A stretch of 14,412 nucleotides of DNA from JBBSEX01 sp038239345 (GTDB lineage Bacteria > Acidobacteriota > Terriglobia > Bryobacterales > Bryobacteraceae), in contig JBBSEX010000058.1 in the NCBI GenBank assembly GCA_038239345.1, positions 1-14,412 of the forward strand, given 5' to 3'. The notes beneath the pieces are model-generated. The model was not told where the DNA came from. It made no database searches and saw only the letters and a program-made list of their open reading frames with translations. Within the stretch, counting starts at the first letter, position 1, and every line of letters begins with the position of its first letter. Below are positions 7,167 through 14,412 of this stretch, in pieces. The position numbers were made by a program, and so were the translations under genes.

Positions 7167-8651
7167 TTGACCAAACGCATCCTCGCCAAGTTGGTGCTCG
7201 CAATCGTCAGTGTCCTGGTGGTCGCGTTGGTCGCGATGGATTTCCTCACCACTCGCATGGCGGAGTCAAGCTACGTCCGCATGTTGAACCGTGAGTTGGA
7301 TGAGAAATGCCGCATGCTGGACCTACTCCCGCAACGGCAACTGGCGGATGACGTCCGGCAGCTCTCGCGCGCCGCCGGTGGAAGGATCACAATGATTGAT
7401 CCGAATGGGCGGGTTTTGGCCGATTCTGATGCCGCCTCCGAAAAGATGGAGAACCACAGGAACCGGCCCGAGTTTGTTTCCGCTTTGAATGGCGTACGCG
7501 GCTCCGATATTCGAACCAGTTCTACTCTGGGCATACGATTCCTGTATGTGGCAGTGCCCTATAGTGCTGGCGCCTTACGTCTGGCTGTCCCTATGCACGA
7601 AATTCAGGCGCAAGTTTCGGGTATACGGCAACAGGTCTTGCTGTCCGCTCTGATCGCCTTCTTTCCCGCGTTGCTGATCGCGGTCTTCCTCTCCCGCTAT
7701 TACTCGCGCCGCCTCGGCGTCGTAATCGAGTTTGCCGGTGGACTCGCGCGAGGGGACTTCCATAGCCGCTTGCGCGACACCTCACGGGATGAAATCGGCA
7801 CTCTCAGCGCCAAGCTGAATGAGACCGGCGAGAAACTACAGGGCATGTTTGCGGAGCTACAACGGGAGCAAGTGGAGCTGAAGAAGTTGGAACAGGTTCG
7901 CAAAGACTTTGTGATCAATGTTTCCCATGAGCTTCGGACGCCGCTCGCCTCGATACAGGGTTATACCGAAACCCTTCTCGATGGAGCCCTGGAAGATCCT
8001 GATTGCAACGTCAAGTTCCTCGGCATCATCCGGCAAAACGCCGAACGTCTAGGCCGGCTGATCGCGGACATCCTGACGCTCTCGCGCATAGAGTTGCGCA
8101 CGCAGAAATTTCAGTTCGGAGTTTTTCCGGCTGCCGCCCTGCTACACGAAAACTTCGATTCCATGCGGCCGATGCTCGAAAAGAAAGGGATTCATATCTA
8201 CATCGAAGCGCCCCCTTCCGATTTAAACGTGTACTGCGATCCTGAAGCCGTCCACCACATTCTCAGTAATCTCATGGATAATGCAATCAAATACACGCCC
8301 GTAAACGGTTCCATTTGGCTGGGCGCGCACGGGTCCGGCAGCGGTCCTGGATCAGTTGAATTTTACGTGCGAGACACTGGCGGGGGTGTTCCAGCCGAGG
8401 ATCTGCCTCGTCTTTTCGAACGCTTCTACCGCGTGGACAAAGCGCGCTCGCGCGAACTGGGCGGCACCGGCCTCGGCTTAGCCATCGTTAAGCATCTCGT
8501 TAAAGCGCAAGGCGGGGATGTAAGCGTCCAAAGCGAGCTGAACGTTGGATCTACTTTTTCGTTTACACTTCCCGCCGCCAAGGACTTGAGCGCTTACGGC
8601 CCTGTGCACCCCCCCGCTCCATCAACGGTCCTGTCTGTCATGGAGATGTAA
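7167..8651 (+). CDS. phoR: PhoR-like sensor histidine kinase
   Basis: A membrane sensor kinase of 494 residues. Order: transmembrane helix 1 (about 8-27); an extracytoplasmic PDC-like sensor (about 30-150) with the segments ITMIDPNGRVLADSDA, MENHRNRPEF and RFLYVAVPY typical of PhoR/WalK-group kinases; transmembrane helix 2 (about 157-176); HAMP (about 178-230); HisKA with NVSHELRTPL, phospho-accepting His254; and HATPase_c with N-box NLMDNAIKY (about 368-376), G1 DTGGGVP, F-box LFERFYRVD and G2 GGTGLGLAI. There is no cytoplasmic PAS domain between HAMP and HisKA. Start is TTG 7167, with AGGA at 7155-7158 placed well; there is no nearby ATG. It is followed after 35 bases by its PhoB-like partner. 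The PHO box in the divergent promoter region supports a phosphate-sensing role. A related stress or cell-wall kinase is the alternative. Confidence 0.85.
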   Translation: MTKRILAKLVLAIVSVLVVALVAMDFLTTRMAESSYVRMLNRELDEKCRMLDLLPQRQLADDVRQLSRAAGGRITMIDPNGRVLADSDAASEKMENHRNRPEFVSALNGVRGSDIRTSSTLGIRFLYVAVPYSAGALRLAVPMHEIQAQVSGIRQQVLLSALIAFFPALLIAVFLSRYYSRRLGVVIEFAGGLARGDFHSRLRDTSRDEIGTLSAKLNETGEKLQGMFAELQREQVELKKLEQVRKDFVINVSHELRTPLASIQGYTETLLDGALEDPDCNVKFLGIIRQNAERLGRLIADILTLSRIELRTQKFQFGVFPAAALLHENFDSMRPMLEKKGIHIYIEAPPSDLNVYCDPEAVHHILSNLMDNAIKYTPVNGSIWLGAHGSGSGPGSVEFYVRDTGGGVPAEDLPRLFERFYRVDKARSRELGGTGLGLAIVKHLVKAQGGDVSVQSELNVGSTFSFTLPAAKDLSAYGPVHPPAPSTVLSVMEM

Positions 8652-8686
8652 CACGTGGAGTATATTTTGGAAGCAGCCGGACTCGC

Positions 8687-9631
8687 ATGCAGAAAAAAGT
8701 AGTTCTCATAGAAGACGATGCCGATCTTTTCCACCTTCTCAAATACAACCTGGAGAAAGAAGGTTTTGTGTTTGCCGGATCGCAGACCGGCAAGGGAGCG
8801 GTCGATCTGTTCCGCCGTGAAAAGCCCGATCTCATCCTGCTTGATATCATGCTTCCGGACTCGGACGGTCTGGATATCTGCCGCGCGATTCGTTCCCACT
8901 CCGATCTGGCCGGCGTTCCGGTCATTTTTCTGACTGCGTGCGCTTCCGAGACAGACCGCATCGTCGGATTGGAGTTAGGCGCCAACGACTACATCGTCAA
9001 GCCTTTCTTTGTCCGCGAGCTCATTGCGCGCGTGAAGAACCAGCTTCGGACGCTCGGGGCCGCTCCCAAGATGATGCGGTCGGGCGTTCTTGAACTCGAT
9101 TGCGATGCATGTCAGGTGCGTGTCGATGGGGCCGAGGTGGCCTTGACTGCCACTGAGTTCCGGATGCTGCAATTCCTGATGGCGCGACCACGGGTCGTGT
9201 TCAGCCGCGAGCAACTACTGAACGCGATCTGGGGCTACAATCGGGCCATCACAGATCGTACGGTTGACGTTTACATTCTGAGGCTGCGGCAGAAGCTGGA
9301 ATCGAAGTCCGGCAACACCTCCTGGATCCGGTCGGTACGGGGATTTGGTTATTCATTCGACGAGCAGGATGAGCAGCCCGAGAGTGGGATTAATTTCGGG
9401 GAACCACGAGTCAGCCGGCATCTCCCGGTAGTGATAGGCGTGCGGGTTGGTTGCTTCCGAGTTGGTTTACATCAAAGGAGGGCCGATTTCTATAGGTGCG
9501 TCCAGAATCACGGCCGGGATCAGCGTGGCCCGGCTTCCGGCGCTCTCGACATCCTGATCGGTAGGTCTTACTCCAGTCCGCGACAGGTGCGTCCCCATCC
9601 TCCACGTAAATTTCGGCGATCATATAATTGA
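8687..9631 (+). CDS. phoB: PhoB-like response regulator with abnormal C-terminal extension
   Basis: An OmpR/PhoB-family DNA-binding response regulator, partner of the kinase 35 bases upstream. The receiver domain (about 3-118) shows Asp10 and Asp11, phospho-acceptor Asp53 in LILLDIMLP, Thr83 and Lys105 (VKP). The winged helix (about 132-228) shows LTATEFRMLQFL, FSREQLLNAIWG, RTVDVYILRLRQKLE and the ending IRSVRGFGYSF. The family normally ends here, at about 230 residues. This frame continues for roughly 85 residues of Arg-, Pro- and His-rich sequence with no domain, up to 9631. That tail overlaps DNA that looks more like a broken coding region on the other strand, so I infer loss of the native stop by a nearby indel or rearrangement. 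The start is ATG 8687; the ribosome site is weak. It likely binds the PHO box at 7089-7117. Confidence 0.87.
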   Translation: MQKKVVLIEDDADLFHLLKYNLEKEGFVFAGSQTGKGAVDLFRREKPDLILLDIMLPDSDGLDICRAIRSHSDLAGVPVIFLTACASETDRIVGLELGANDYIVKPFFVRELIARVKNQLRTLGAAPKMMRSGVLELDCDACQVRVDGAEVALTATEFRMLQFLMARPRVVFSREQLLNAIWGYNRAITDRTVDVYILRLRQKLESKSGNTSWIRSVRGFGYSFDEQDEQPESGINFGEPRVSRHLPVVIGVRVGCFRVGLHQRRADFYRCVQNHGRDQRGPASGALDILIGRSYSSPRQVRPHPPRKFRRSYN

Positions 9632-10209
9632 ACCCGCGTGGAGCTTCAGCAGGCGCGCCAATTTCAAGCTGCAGAATTTCTGCCTTGCAGAGGACACGGT
9701 CCGCTTGAAGGCAGTCTCGGCGAGCTACGCAACCAATCGTCGGCCAGGCCGGGTGAATTACTCGAAAGATAAATTTTGCGAGCGTACCAACATCCTCATT
9801 AAGCTGGACGGCCTGATTCACTTCCTAGAGAACCACGCTGCAGCTTCATCCGCCTCAAACCGACATAAACTCGGATCCCTCCTGCCATACGGGGTAAAGT
9901 GTTGGGGGATCTTCGAGTGAAGGAGCGGACCAGAGTCGAATGACGGCGGAATAGAGCCCATTGCGGGGACCTCTAACCGCGACCAAAGCATTGCTCTCAA
10001 TACTCGGGATAGTGAACCGCATAGCGGTGTTCCGTAGCATTCGGGATGAGATCCGCGACTTTCTGCGGGAGCTTCCCTACAGGTCTTTAGCCGTAATTGC
10101 TTCCTCACAGCCATTCGGGCCATTTTGCGACGGCTGAAGCCCAACAAACGGGCGGGTTTAACTGCTTCTTCGCGCAACGTTCTATGAAATGCTATTTCTA
10201 GGTGGGGCA
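9632..10209. other. Degenerate or non-coding region before the Cus module
   Basis: About 580 bases without a convincing gene. On the minus strand several overlapping frames (roughly 9821-9411, and 10210-9818 with a second frame 10040-9855) have stretches of protein-like composition, for example RFTIPSIESNALVAVRGPRN and AEIYVEDGDAPV, and, near 9540-9472, a plausible C-terminus ILDAPIEIGPPLM. They switch frame and lack good starts. This looks like one or two broken genes on the minus strand, not identified. The promoter of the cusR-like gene must lie near the right end; no clear -35/-10 pair or E. coli-type CusR box was found. Confidence 0.4.
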
Positions 10210-10884
10210 ATGAAGCTGCTGATCATCGAAGACGAGAAAAAAACAGCGTCGTACCTGAAGAAGGGGCTTGGCGAGAACGGGTTTGCTGTGGACGTGAGTT
10301 CTAGCGGACACGAGGGCGTGTATTTGGCAGGTACCGGCGCTTACGACCTGGTGGTTCTCGACGTTATGCTTCCTGGCCTGGATGGCTGGTCGGTGATGCG
10401 TAACCTTCGTGAGTCCGGAAAGCAAACGCCTGTTATTTTTTTGACAGCTCGGGACAGCGTTCTCGACCGGGTGAAGGGACTCGGCCTTGGGGCGGACGAT
10501 TATTTGGTGAAGCCGTTTGCGTTTTCGGAGCTCCTTGCGAGGATCCAGACGATCCTCCGGCGATCTGCGATCCGGCAATCGGACAAGCTTGCAATCGCCG
10601 ATCTGGAAATCGATATCGTTTCTCGTAAGGTCACTCGAGGCGGGCGGCGGTTGGACCTCACGCCGAAGGAATTTCTGCTGCTGTCGTTGTTGTCGCGCCG
10701 TGCCGGGGAGGTGCTGGGTCGAATTCTGATTGCCGAGCAAGTTTGGGACATGAATTTCGATAGCGATACGAACGTGGTGGACGTTCACGTGCGGCGCTTG
10801 CGCTCGAAGATGGACGATCCTTTTGAGAATAAGCTCCTGCACACGGTGCGTGGCGTCGGCTATGTCCTTGAAGACCGCAGGTAA
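10210..10884 (+). CDS. cusR: CusR-like (heavy-metal) response regulator
   Basis: An OmpR-family response regulator of 224 residues, normal for CusR/CopR/CzcR. Receiver: Asp8 and Glu9, phospho-acceptor Asp51 in LVVLDVMLPGLDGW, Thr79 and Lys101 (YLVKPFAFSELLAR). The winged helix (about 128-222) includes LTPKEFLLLSLLSRRAGEVL, VVDVHVRRLRSKMDD and HTVRGVGYVLEDR. FAFSELLARI and RRLRSKMDDPF are features of the CusR/CzcR subgroup. ATG 10210 is preferred over the upstream in-frame ATG 10189 because GGTGGGG lies directly before it and MKLLIIEDE is the standard family start. Its stop overlaps the kinase start by 23 bases, and an efflux operon follows, so its job is probably induction of the efflux genes by metal. 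The metal (copper/silver or zinc/cobalt/cadmium) cannot be decided from sequence alone. Confidence 0.88.
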   Translation: MKLLIIEDEKKTASYLKKGLGENGFAVDVSSSGHEGVYLAGTGAYDLVVLDVMLPGLDGWSVMRNLRESGKQTPVIFLTARDSVLDRVKGLGLGADDYLVKPFAFSELLARIQTILRRSAIRQSDKLAIADLEIDIVSRKVTRGGRRLDLTPKEFLLLSLLSRRAGEVLGRILIAEQVWDMNFDSDTNVVDVHVRRLRSKMDDPFENKLLHTVRGVGYVLEDRR

Positions 10885-12304
10885 ACACATCGGCCGGACG
10901 TGGTCTCTGGCCGGTCGTCTCACTGCGCTTTACGCCGGTTCAGCATTTGCCCTTGTGCTCGTCTGCACGATCCTGATTCATTGGAATCTCGTTAGTAGCC
11001 TTGAAGAGGAAGACGACCAATTCTTGGTGGAGCGCGCCCATGTCTTGAGCAAGCTTATTGCAGGTGGCAAGCTGAAGTCGCGGGAACTTCGTTGGGAAGT
11101 CGAATCCGAATGGCAGGGGATAAGCACCCCGCAAAGCTTCGCCCGTATCGTCGATGAAACCGGGAGGACTCTGACAGAGACACCGGGGATGAAGGACCGC
11201 TTGCCATCAGGGTTATTCCCGGCTACGCCTAAGGCATCGGGGGATGTCAAATTCGGACGTGATGTTCGCTCACCAACCGGTCAACTCTTTCGGGTTGTTT
11301 CGACCGAGGTCGAACGGCCGCACGAAGGCGGTAAACAGATTCTCCAGATTGCGGTCGATCGGAGCGGGGATGAGGCAGTGGTGCGAAAATCCATTCGAAT
11401 TCTTGCGCTAGTGCTCACGGCTGCGCTGCTCGCAAGCTTGTTTGCCGGGTATCAGATTGCCTATCGCGGTATGCTCCCTGTGACGAGCATGGCGGCTAAG
11501 GCTGCGACTATTGAATCGGGCACTCTTGGAGAGCGCCTCTCGGTGGAGGGACTGCCTGCCGAACTTCGTGCTCTGGCCGGGACGTTCAATGAGATGCTTG
11601 GGCGGCTGGAGGGGTCGTTTGAGCGGCTTTCGCGATTCTCAGCCAACATTGCCCACGAGTTGCGCACACCGCTGAACAACTTGCAAGGGGAGGCAGAGGT
11701 CGCTCTTAGCCGCTCTCGCTCGGCGGATGATTACCGGGAAATCGTGAGTTCCAGCTTAGAGGAGTATGAACGGCTATCAAGAATTATTGACAGCTTACTC
11801 TTTCTTGCGCGGGCCGAGAGCCCCGAGATGTTGCTCAAGAGGGAGACGTTGGATCTCGGGCAGGAACTTCAAACCATAAAGGAATTCTACGAAGCTGCGG
11901 CTGAGGAGAAAGGGGTTGACATTCATACGGAAGTACCCCTGCCGGTGGCTGCTGACATTGACCGGATGCTCTTTCAGCGAGCACTTGGGAACCTTGTTTC
12001 AAATGCTGTTGCTCACACGCCCCCGGAAGGCTGCATCGCGTTGCGAGCTTATAGGGAGGGCCACGGCGTCCGGGTAGAGGTGGCAGATAACGGTGTTGGC
12101 ATTCCCGCTGAGCATTTGCCGCATATTTTCGATCGGTTTTATCGCCCAGATGGAGCACGGTCTCGGAACTCCGGTGGGTTTGGGTTAGGGCTTGCGATTG
12201 TGCGAAGTATTGCTTCCGTTCATGGGGGCGAGGCCGAGATTCAAAGCGAAGCCGGGAGAGGAACTACTGTGCGGCTGACGCTCCCGAACGTGACGAAATC
12301 GTAA
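10862..12304 (+). CDS. cusS: CusS-like heavy-metal sensor histidine kinase
   Basis: A sensor kinase of 480 residues. Order (from ATG 10862): transmembrane helix 1 (about 21-40), a periplasmic domain of about 130 residues, transmembrane helix 2 (about 178-199), HAMP (about 200-255; contains the typical RGMLPVTSMAAKAATIESG and GTFNEMLGRLEGSFERL parts), HisKA with IAHELRTPLNNLQGE (His265), and HATPase_c with NLVSNAVAHTPP (N-box), DNGVGIP (G1), IFDRFYRPD (F-box) and GFGLGLAIV (G2). NNLQGEAEVALSRSRS-type sequence after the His is characteristic of the CusS/CopS/IrlS heavy-metal kinase family. The start overlaps the cusR end by 23 bases, implying coupling; a TTG at 10823 is possible but would add an odd 13-residue head. 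It senses metal in the periplasm and signals to the upstream regulator. The periplasmic part is not similar enough by eye to name the metal. Confidence 0.88.
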   Translation: MSLKTAGKHIGRTWSLAGRLTALYAGSAFALVLVCTILIHWNLVSSLEEEDDQFLVERAHVLSKLIAGGKLKSRELRWEVESEWQGISTPQSFARIVDETGRTLTETPGMKDRLPSGLFPATPKASGDVKFGRDVRSPTGQLFRVVSTEVERPHEGGKQILQIAVDRSGDEAVVRKSIRILALVLTAALLASLFAGYQIAYRGMLPVTSMAAKAATIESGTLGERLSVEGLPAELRALAGTFNEMLGRLEGSFERLSRFSANIAHELRTPLNNLQGEAEVALSRSRSADDYREIVSSSLEEYERLSRIIDSLLFLARAESPEMLLKRETLDLGQELQTIKEFYEAAAEEKGVDIHTEVPLPVAADIDRMLFQRALGNLVSNAVAHTPPEGCIALRAYREGHGVRVEVADNGVGIPAEHLPHIFDRFYRPDGARSRNSGGFGLGLAIVRSIASVHGGEAEIQSEAGRGTTVRLTLPNVTKS

Positions 12305-12309
12305 TCTTC

Positions 12310-12328
12310 GCGTCAGGCTGGCGTCAGG
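12310..12328 (+). promoter_or_regulatory. Direct repeat GCGTCAGG x2, candidate CusR-type operator
   Basis: Two perfect copies of GCGTCAGG (12310-12317 and 12321-12328) start 11 bases apart with a CTG spacer. They lie in the 46-base gap between the kinase stop and the start of the outer-membrane factor gene. OmpR-family regulators bind head-to-tail repeats at 10-11 bp spacing, so this is a plausible operator for an internal, metal-induced promoter of the efflux genes. No good -10 element was recognised after it, and the same repeat was not seen upstream of cusR. Confidence 0.4.
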
Positions 12329-12350
12329 AGCCGCTTGCCAGACTGGAAGA

Positions 12351-13772
12351 GTGGAGTGCTCTCGTTTCATCGGGGTGCTTGGGACGTGCGCTTGGCTGCT
12401 CGTTGCGGGATGCGCGAAGTACCATCCCCGGCCGCTAAACCCGCCCCAGCTCGAAGGGCAGTACCTATCGCGAACGCTTCGCGATCCGGAACTCCAGTCC
12501 TTTGTTGAACGCAGCACTGGCCGTACAGCTTCAGTCTGGCCGCCGCCAGTGCTCGACCTCCGGACGCTGACGCTTATCGGCTACTTCTACAATGCTGAGC
12601 TTGAAATTTCTCGTTCCCAGATTGCAGTAGCCGAGGCGGGGATTCGGGCAGCCGGTGCACGGATAAACCCTTCGCTCGGGTTGGACATTGGGTACAACAG
12701 GAACCCGGAGTCCGCGCTCATCTATAGCGTGCTTCCGAGCTTCACGATTGAGAGAGCGGGGAAAAGGGGCTTGCGGATTCTTCAGGCGGAGAAACAGGCT
12801 GAAGCGGCACGGGTGGCGCTTTCGGAAGCCGGTTGGTTGCTTCGCGGCCGAATTCGCTCCGCGTTTTACGATCATCTCCTCGCCGCGCGGAGGCGGGACT
12901 TGCTTCAAGCGGAGGAGAGCATCCGGTCTGAGATTGTCTCGATTTTTGACAAACGTCTCGAAGTGGGGGAAGCCGCGCGCCCTGAGCTTGATATTTACAG
13001 AGTAGATCTCATCACGAGTCAAGCGGCCCTTCAGACCGCCGTGGGAGATATGGCTTCGACGCGCGCAGCTCTTGCCGCCGCAGCCGGGCTCCCGGTTTCC
13101 GCACTTGAAGGGGTGGAGATCGAATCAAGTACGTTAGAGATGCCACCAGCGGAAGAAGCTCTGCCCCTCGAGAAGATTCAACACACCGGCCTTCTTCATC
13201 GGGCAGACATCCGGACAATACTTGCTGAGTACGCCGCTACCGAGGCAGGGCTCCATCTGGAGATCGCCCGGCAATATCCGGATATTCAGCTCACCCCCGG
13301 ATACACGTTCGAGGAGGGATTTGCCCGTTACATACTTAGCGGCTCTCTTCAGTCGATTCCTCTTTTTAGCCGAAATCAGGGCCCGATTGCAGTGGCGGTA
13401 GCGCAGCGCCGTCAGGCTGGGGAGCGATTCGAGGCTCTCCAATCCCAGGTGATTGGGCAGATGGAAAAGGCGCTCGCGCAGTACTGGGCAGCACTTGCCG
13501 AGTGGAGGCAGGCGAGTGAGCGGCTCGTCACTGTGCAGCGACAGCGGGAGGAAGCTGCCCGGCGGGCCTTAGCTGCCGGCGAGGCGGATCGACTTGCGCT
13601 TGGAACGGTCAGACTTCAGAGCGCTGCGGCGGCAAGAGCGCGGCTGGACGCGCTGACTCGCGTCTATACCGCGAAGGCCGCTCTGGAGGATGCAATGCAA
13701 CAACCGTTGGAAGCTGCGCTGAGCGTTCCCGATCCCGAGATTGTAAGCCCCCGCAAAGGCGCGATTCGGTGA
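12351..13772 (+). CDS. CusC/CzcC-like outer-membrane efflux factor (TolC family)
   Basis: The outer-membrane channel of a tripartite RND metal pump, 473 residues, a usual length for TolC/CzcC family members. The N-terminus WLLVAGC has a canonical lipobox, so the mature protein should be acylated at Cys21. Two OEP-type halves of long alpha-helices rich in Ala, Glu, Arg and Gln follow, e.g. ISRSQIAVAEAGIRAAGARI, then NPSLGLDIGYN beta-strand, and in the second half LAEYAATEAGLHLEIARQYP followed by IQLTPGYTFEEG strand and IPLFSRNQGPIAVA. These are CzcC-like landmarks. The start is the GTG at 12351. Its ribosome site is poor (AGGAG lies 20 bases upstream), and a later GTG at 12375 would spoil the signal peptide, so 12351 is kept with some doubt. 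It ends in TGATG overlap with the membrane-fusion gene, i.e. one operon with it. Confidence 0.87.
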   Translation: MECSRFIGVLGTCAWLLVAGCAKYHPRPLNPPQLEGQYLSRTLRDPELQSFVERSTGRTASVWPPPVLDLRTLTLIGYFYNAELEISRSQIAVAEAGIRAAGARINPSLGLDIGYNRNPESALIYSVLPSFTIERAGKRGLRILQAEKQAEAARVALSEAGWLLRGRIRSAFYDHLLAARRRDLLQAEESIRSEIVSIFDKRLEVGEAARPELDIYRVDLITSQAALQTAVGDMASTRAALAAAAGLPVSALEGVEIESSTLEMPPAEEALPLEKIQHTGLLHRADIRTILAEYAATEAGLHLEIARQYPDIQLTPGYTFEEGFARYILSGSLQSIPLFSRNQGPIAVAVAQRRQAGERFEALQSQVIGQMEKALAQYWAALAEWRQASERLVTVQRQREEAARRALAAGEADRLALGTVRLQSAAAARARLDALTRVYTAKAALEDAMQQPLEAALSVPDPEIVSPRKGAIR

Positions 13773-14412
13773 TGTTGCAAAGACGATCCCGCCTTTGGCT
13801 TGTCGGAATACTGCTAGCGGTCGTAGCTCTCGGACTTGCATGCAACCGGAGAAAAGATAAGGATGACGCGCCGAACTCTGCGAGTAAGGCTCAGGACCGG
13901 GTCTCAAAGACGCCTGAGGGTGACCCTCTTCTTCGCCTGGAACCTGAAACGCAAATTCGAATCGGGCTTCGAACGAAACTGCTCGAAGCGGAGACGAGGC
14001 AGTCGGAGATTGTTGCGTACGGTCGGCTTGAAGAGGATCCCTCAAGGTCTTTTACTCTTCGCGCACCGATTTCCGGCACGCTTCATTTCGCTCCCGGACG
14101 CGATTGGCCGAGCATCGGTGAACATCTTTTGGACGGCGCCGCAGTTGGCGCGATTGAGCCACGGATCGTGCCAACCGAACGCATAACGTTGACAAGTCAG
14201 TTGGCGACTTTCCAGTCCGAACTCAGCGCGAGCACAGCGTCAACTGCCGCGGCACGCTCAGCTTATGAGCGGGCAAGGATTCTCAACGCAGACAACAAGA
14301 ACGTCTCTGACCGTGTTGTCGAGGAGGCGGCCTCCCATTTAAAGGCGGAAGAGGCAAGGCAGAAGGCTGCAAGCGATACGGTGCGGTTGCTTGAGAATTC
14401 TCTCAAATCCGC
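13772..14412 (+). CDS. RND efflux membrane-fusion protein (CusB/CzcB-like), 5' part
   Basis: Open from ATG 13772 to the right edge without a stop; 213 codons are in the window. The start shares its A with the TGA of the preceding outer-membrane factor gene (TGATG), so the two are translationally coupled. The N-terminus has a hydrophobic helix ending at LGLAC (Cys24), an approximate lipoprotein signal. Then comes a flexible charged linker (RRKDKDDAPNSASK), a beta-barrel/lipoyl portion with VAYGRLEEDPSRSF and LRAPISGTLHFAPGRDWPSI (the half-motif typical of HlyD/CusB adaptors, about residues 83-115), and the first helix and turn of the coiled-coil hairpin (about 138-213, with RSAYERARILNADNKNVSDR). 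It would bridge the inner-membrane RND pump, presumably encoded just downstream, to the outer-membrane factor. The metal is not evident; no Met-rich CusB-style binding site is seen in this part. Confidence 0.87.
   Translation, partial: MLQRRSRLWLVGILLAVVALGLACNRRKDKDDAPNSASKAQDRVSKTPEGDPLLRLEPETQIRIGLRTKLLEAETRQSEIVAYGRLEEDPSRSFTLRAPISGTLHFAPGRDWPSIGEHLLDGAAVGAIEPRIVPTERITLTSQLATFQSELSASTASTAAARSAYERARILNADNKNVSDRVVEEAASHLKAEEARQKAASDTVRLLENSLKS

Noticed and set aside
9411..9821. Minus-strand 136-codon frame as an intact gene
   Set aside because: An in-frame stop lies just before its only GTG start, and its last third loses protein-like composition while another frame gains it; treated as degenerate coding.
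10100..10209. E. coli-type CusR box upstream of the cusR-like gene
   Set aside because: No match to the AAAATGACAA/TTGTCATTTT palindrome was found by eye.

Overview
The window looks like a chromosomal accessory stretch from a soil-type Acidobacteriota, probably a Solibacter/Bryobacter relative. This is inferred from moderately high GC, a very large Oar-like TonB-dependent receptor with an N-terminal carboxypeptidase-regulatory domain, a TPR protein coupled to that receptor, and a PiT transporter of a type I associate with that phylum. No rRNA, tRNA or CRISPR array is visible.

Layout. (1) 1-691 is mobile-DNA debris: the 3' end of a group II intron (tail of its maturase, domains V and VI, branch-point A and 3' splice end near 138), then an intergenic stretch, then the decayed C-terminal catalytic part of a tyrosine recombinase with two frame breaks. 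(2) 819-2420 encodes a PiT-family phosphate transporter. (3) 2421-2841 has no convincing gene apart from one small doubtful ORF with a good Shine-Dalgarno. (4) 7065-2842 on the minus strand is a two-gene operon: an Oar-like TonB-dependent receptor followed with no gap by a secreted TPR protein. (5) 7167-9631, divergent from that operon, is a PhoR-like sensor kinase and a PhoB-like response regulator whose C-terminus is abnormally long. (6) 9380-10209 is degenerate or gene-poor. (7) 10210-14412 is a CusRS-type metal two-component system followed by the outer-membrane factor and the start of the membrane-fusion protein of an HME-type RND efflux pump. The fusion-protein gene and the presumed pump gene continue beyond the right edge.

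How the parts fit. The left two thirds read as a phosphate-acquisition island. The 92-101 bp divergent region between the receptor and phoR carries a run of 11-bp-phased repeats matching the PHO box (one half-site is a perfect CTGTCAT). This suggests that PhoB controls the receptor-TPR pair, which would then be a phosphate-starvation outer-membrane uptake system of SusCD-like logic. A weaker 11-bp-phased PHO-like run lies just before the PiT gene. The right third is a separate metal-efflux module, with an 11-bp-phased perfect repeat (GCGTCAGG twice) before the outer-membrane factor that could be the operator of the CusR-like regulator.
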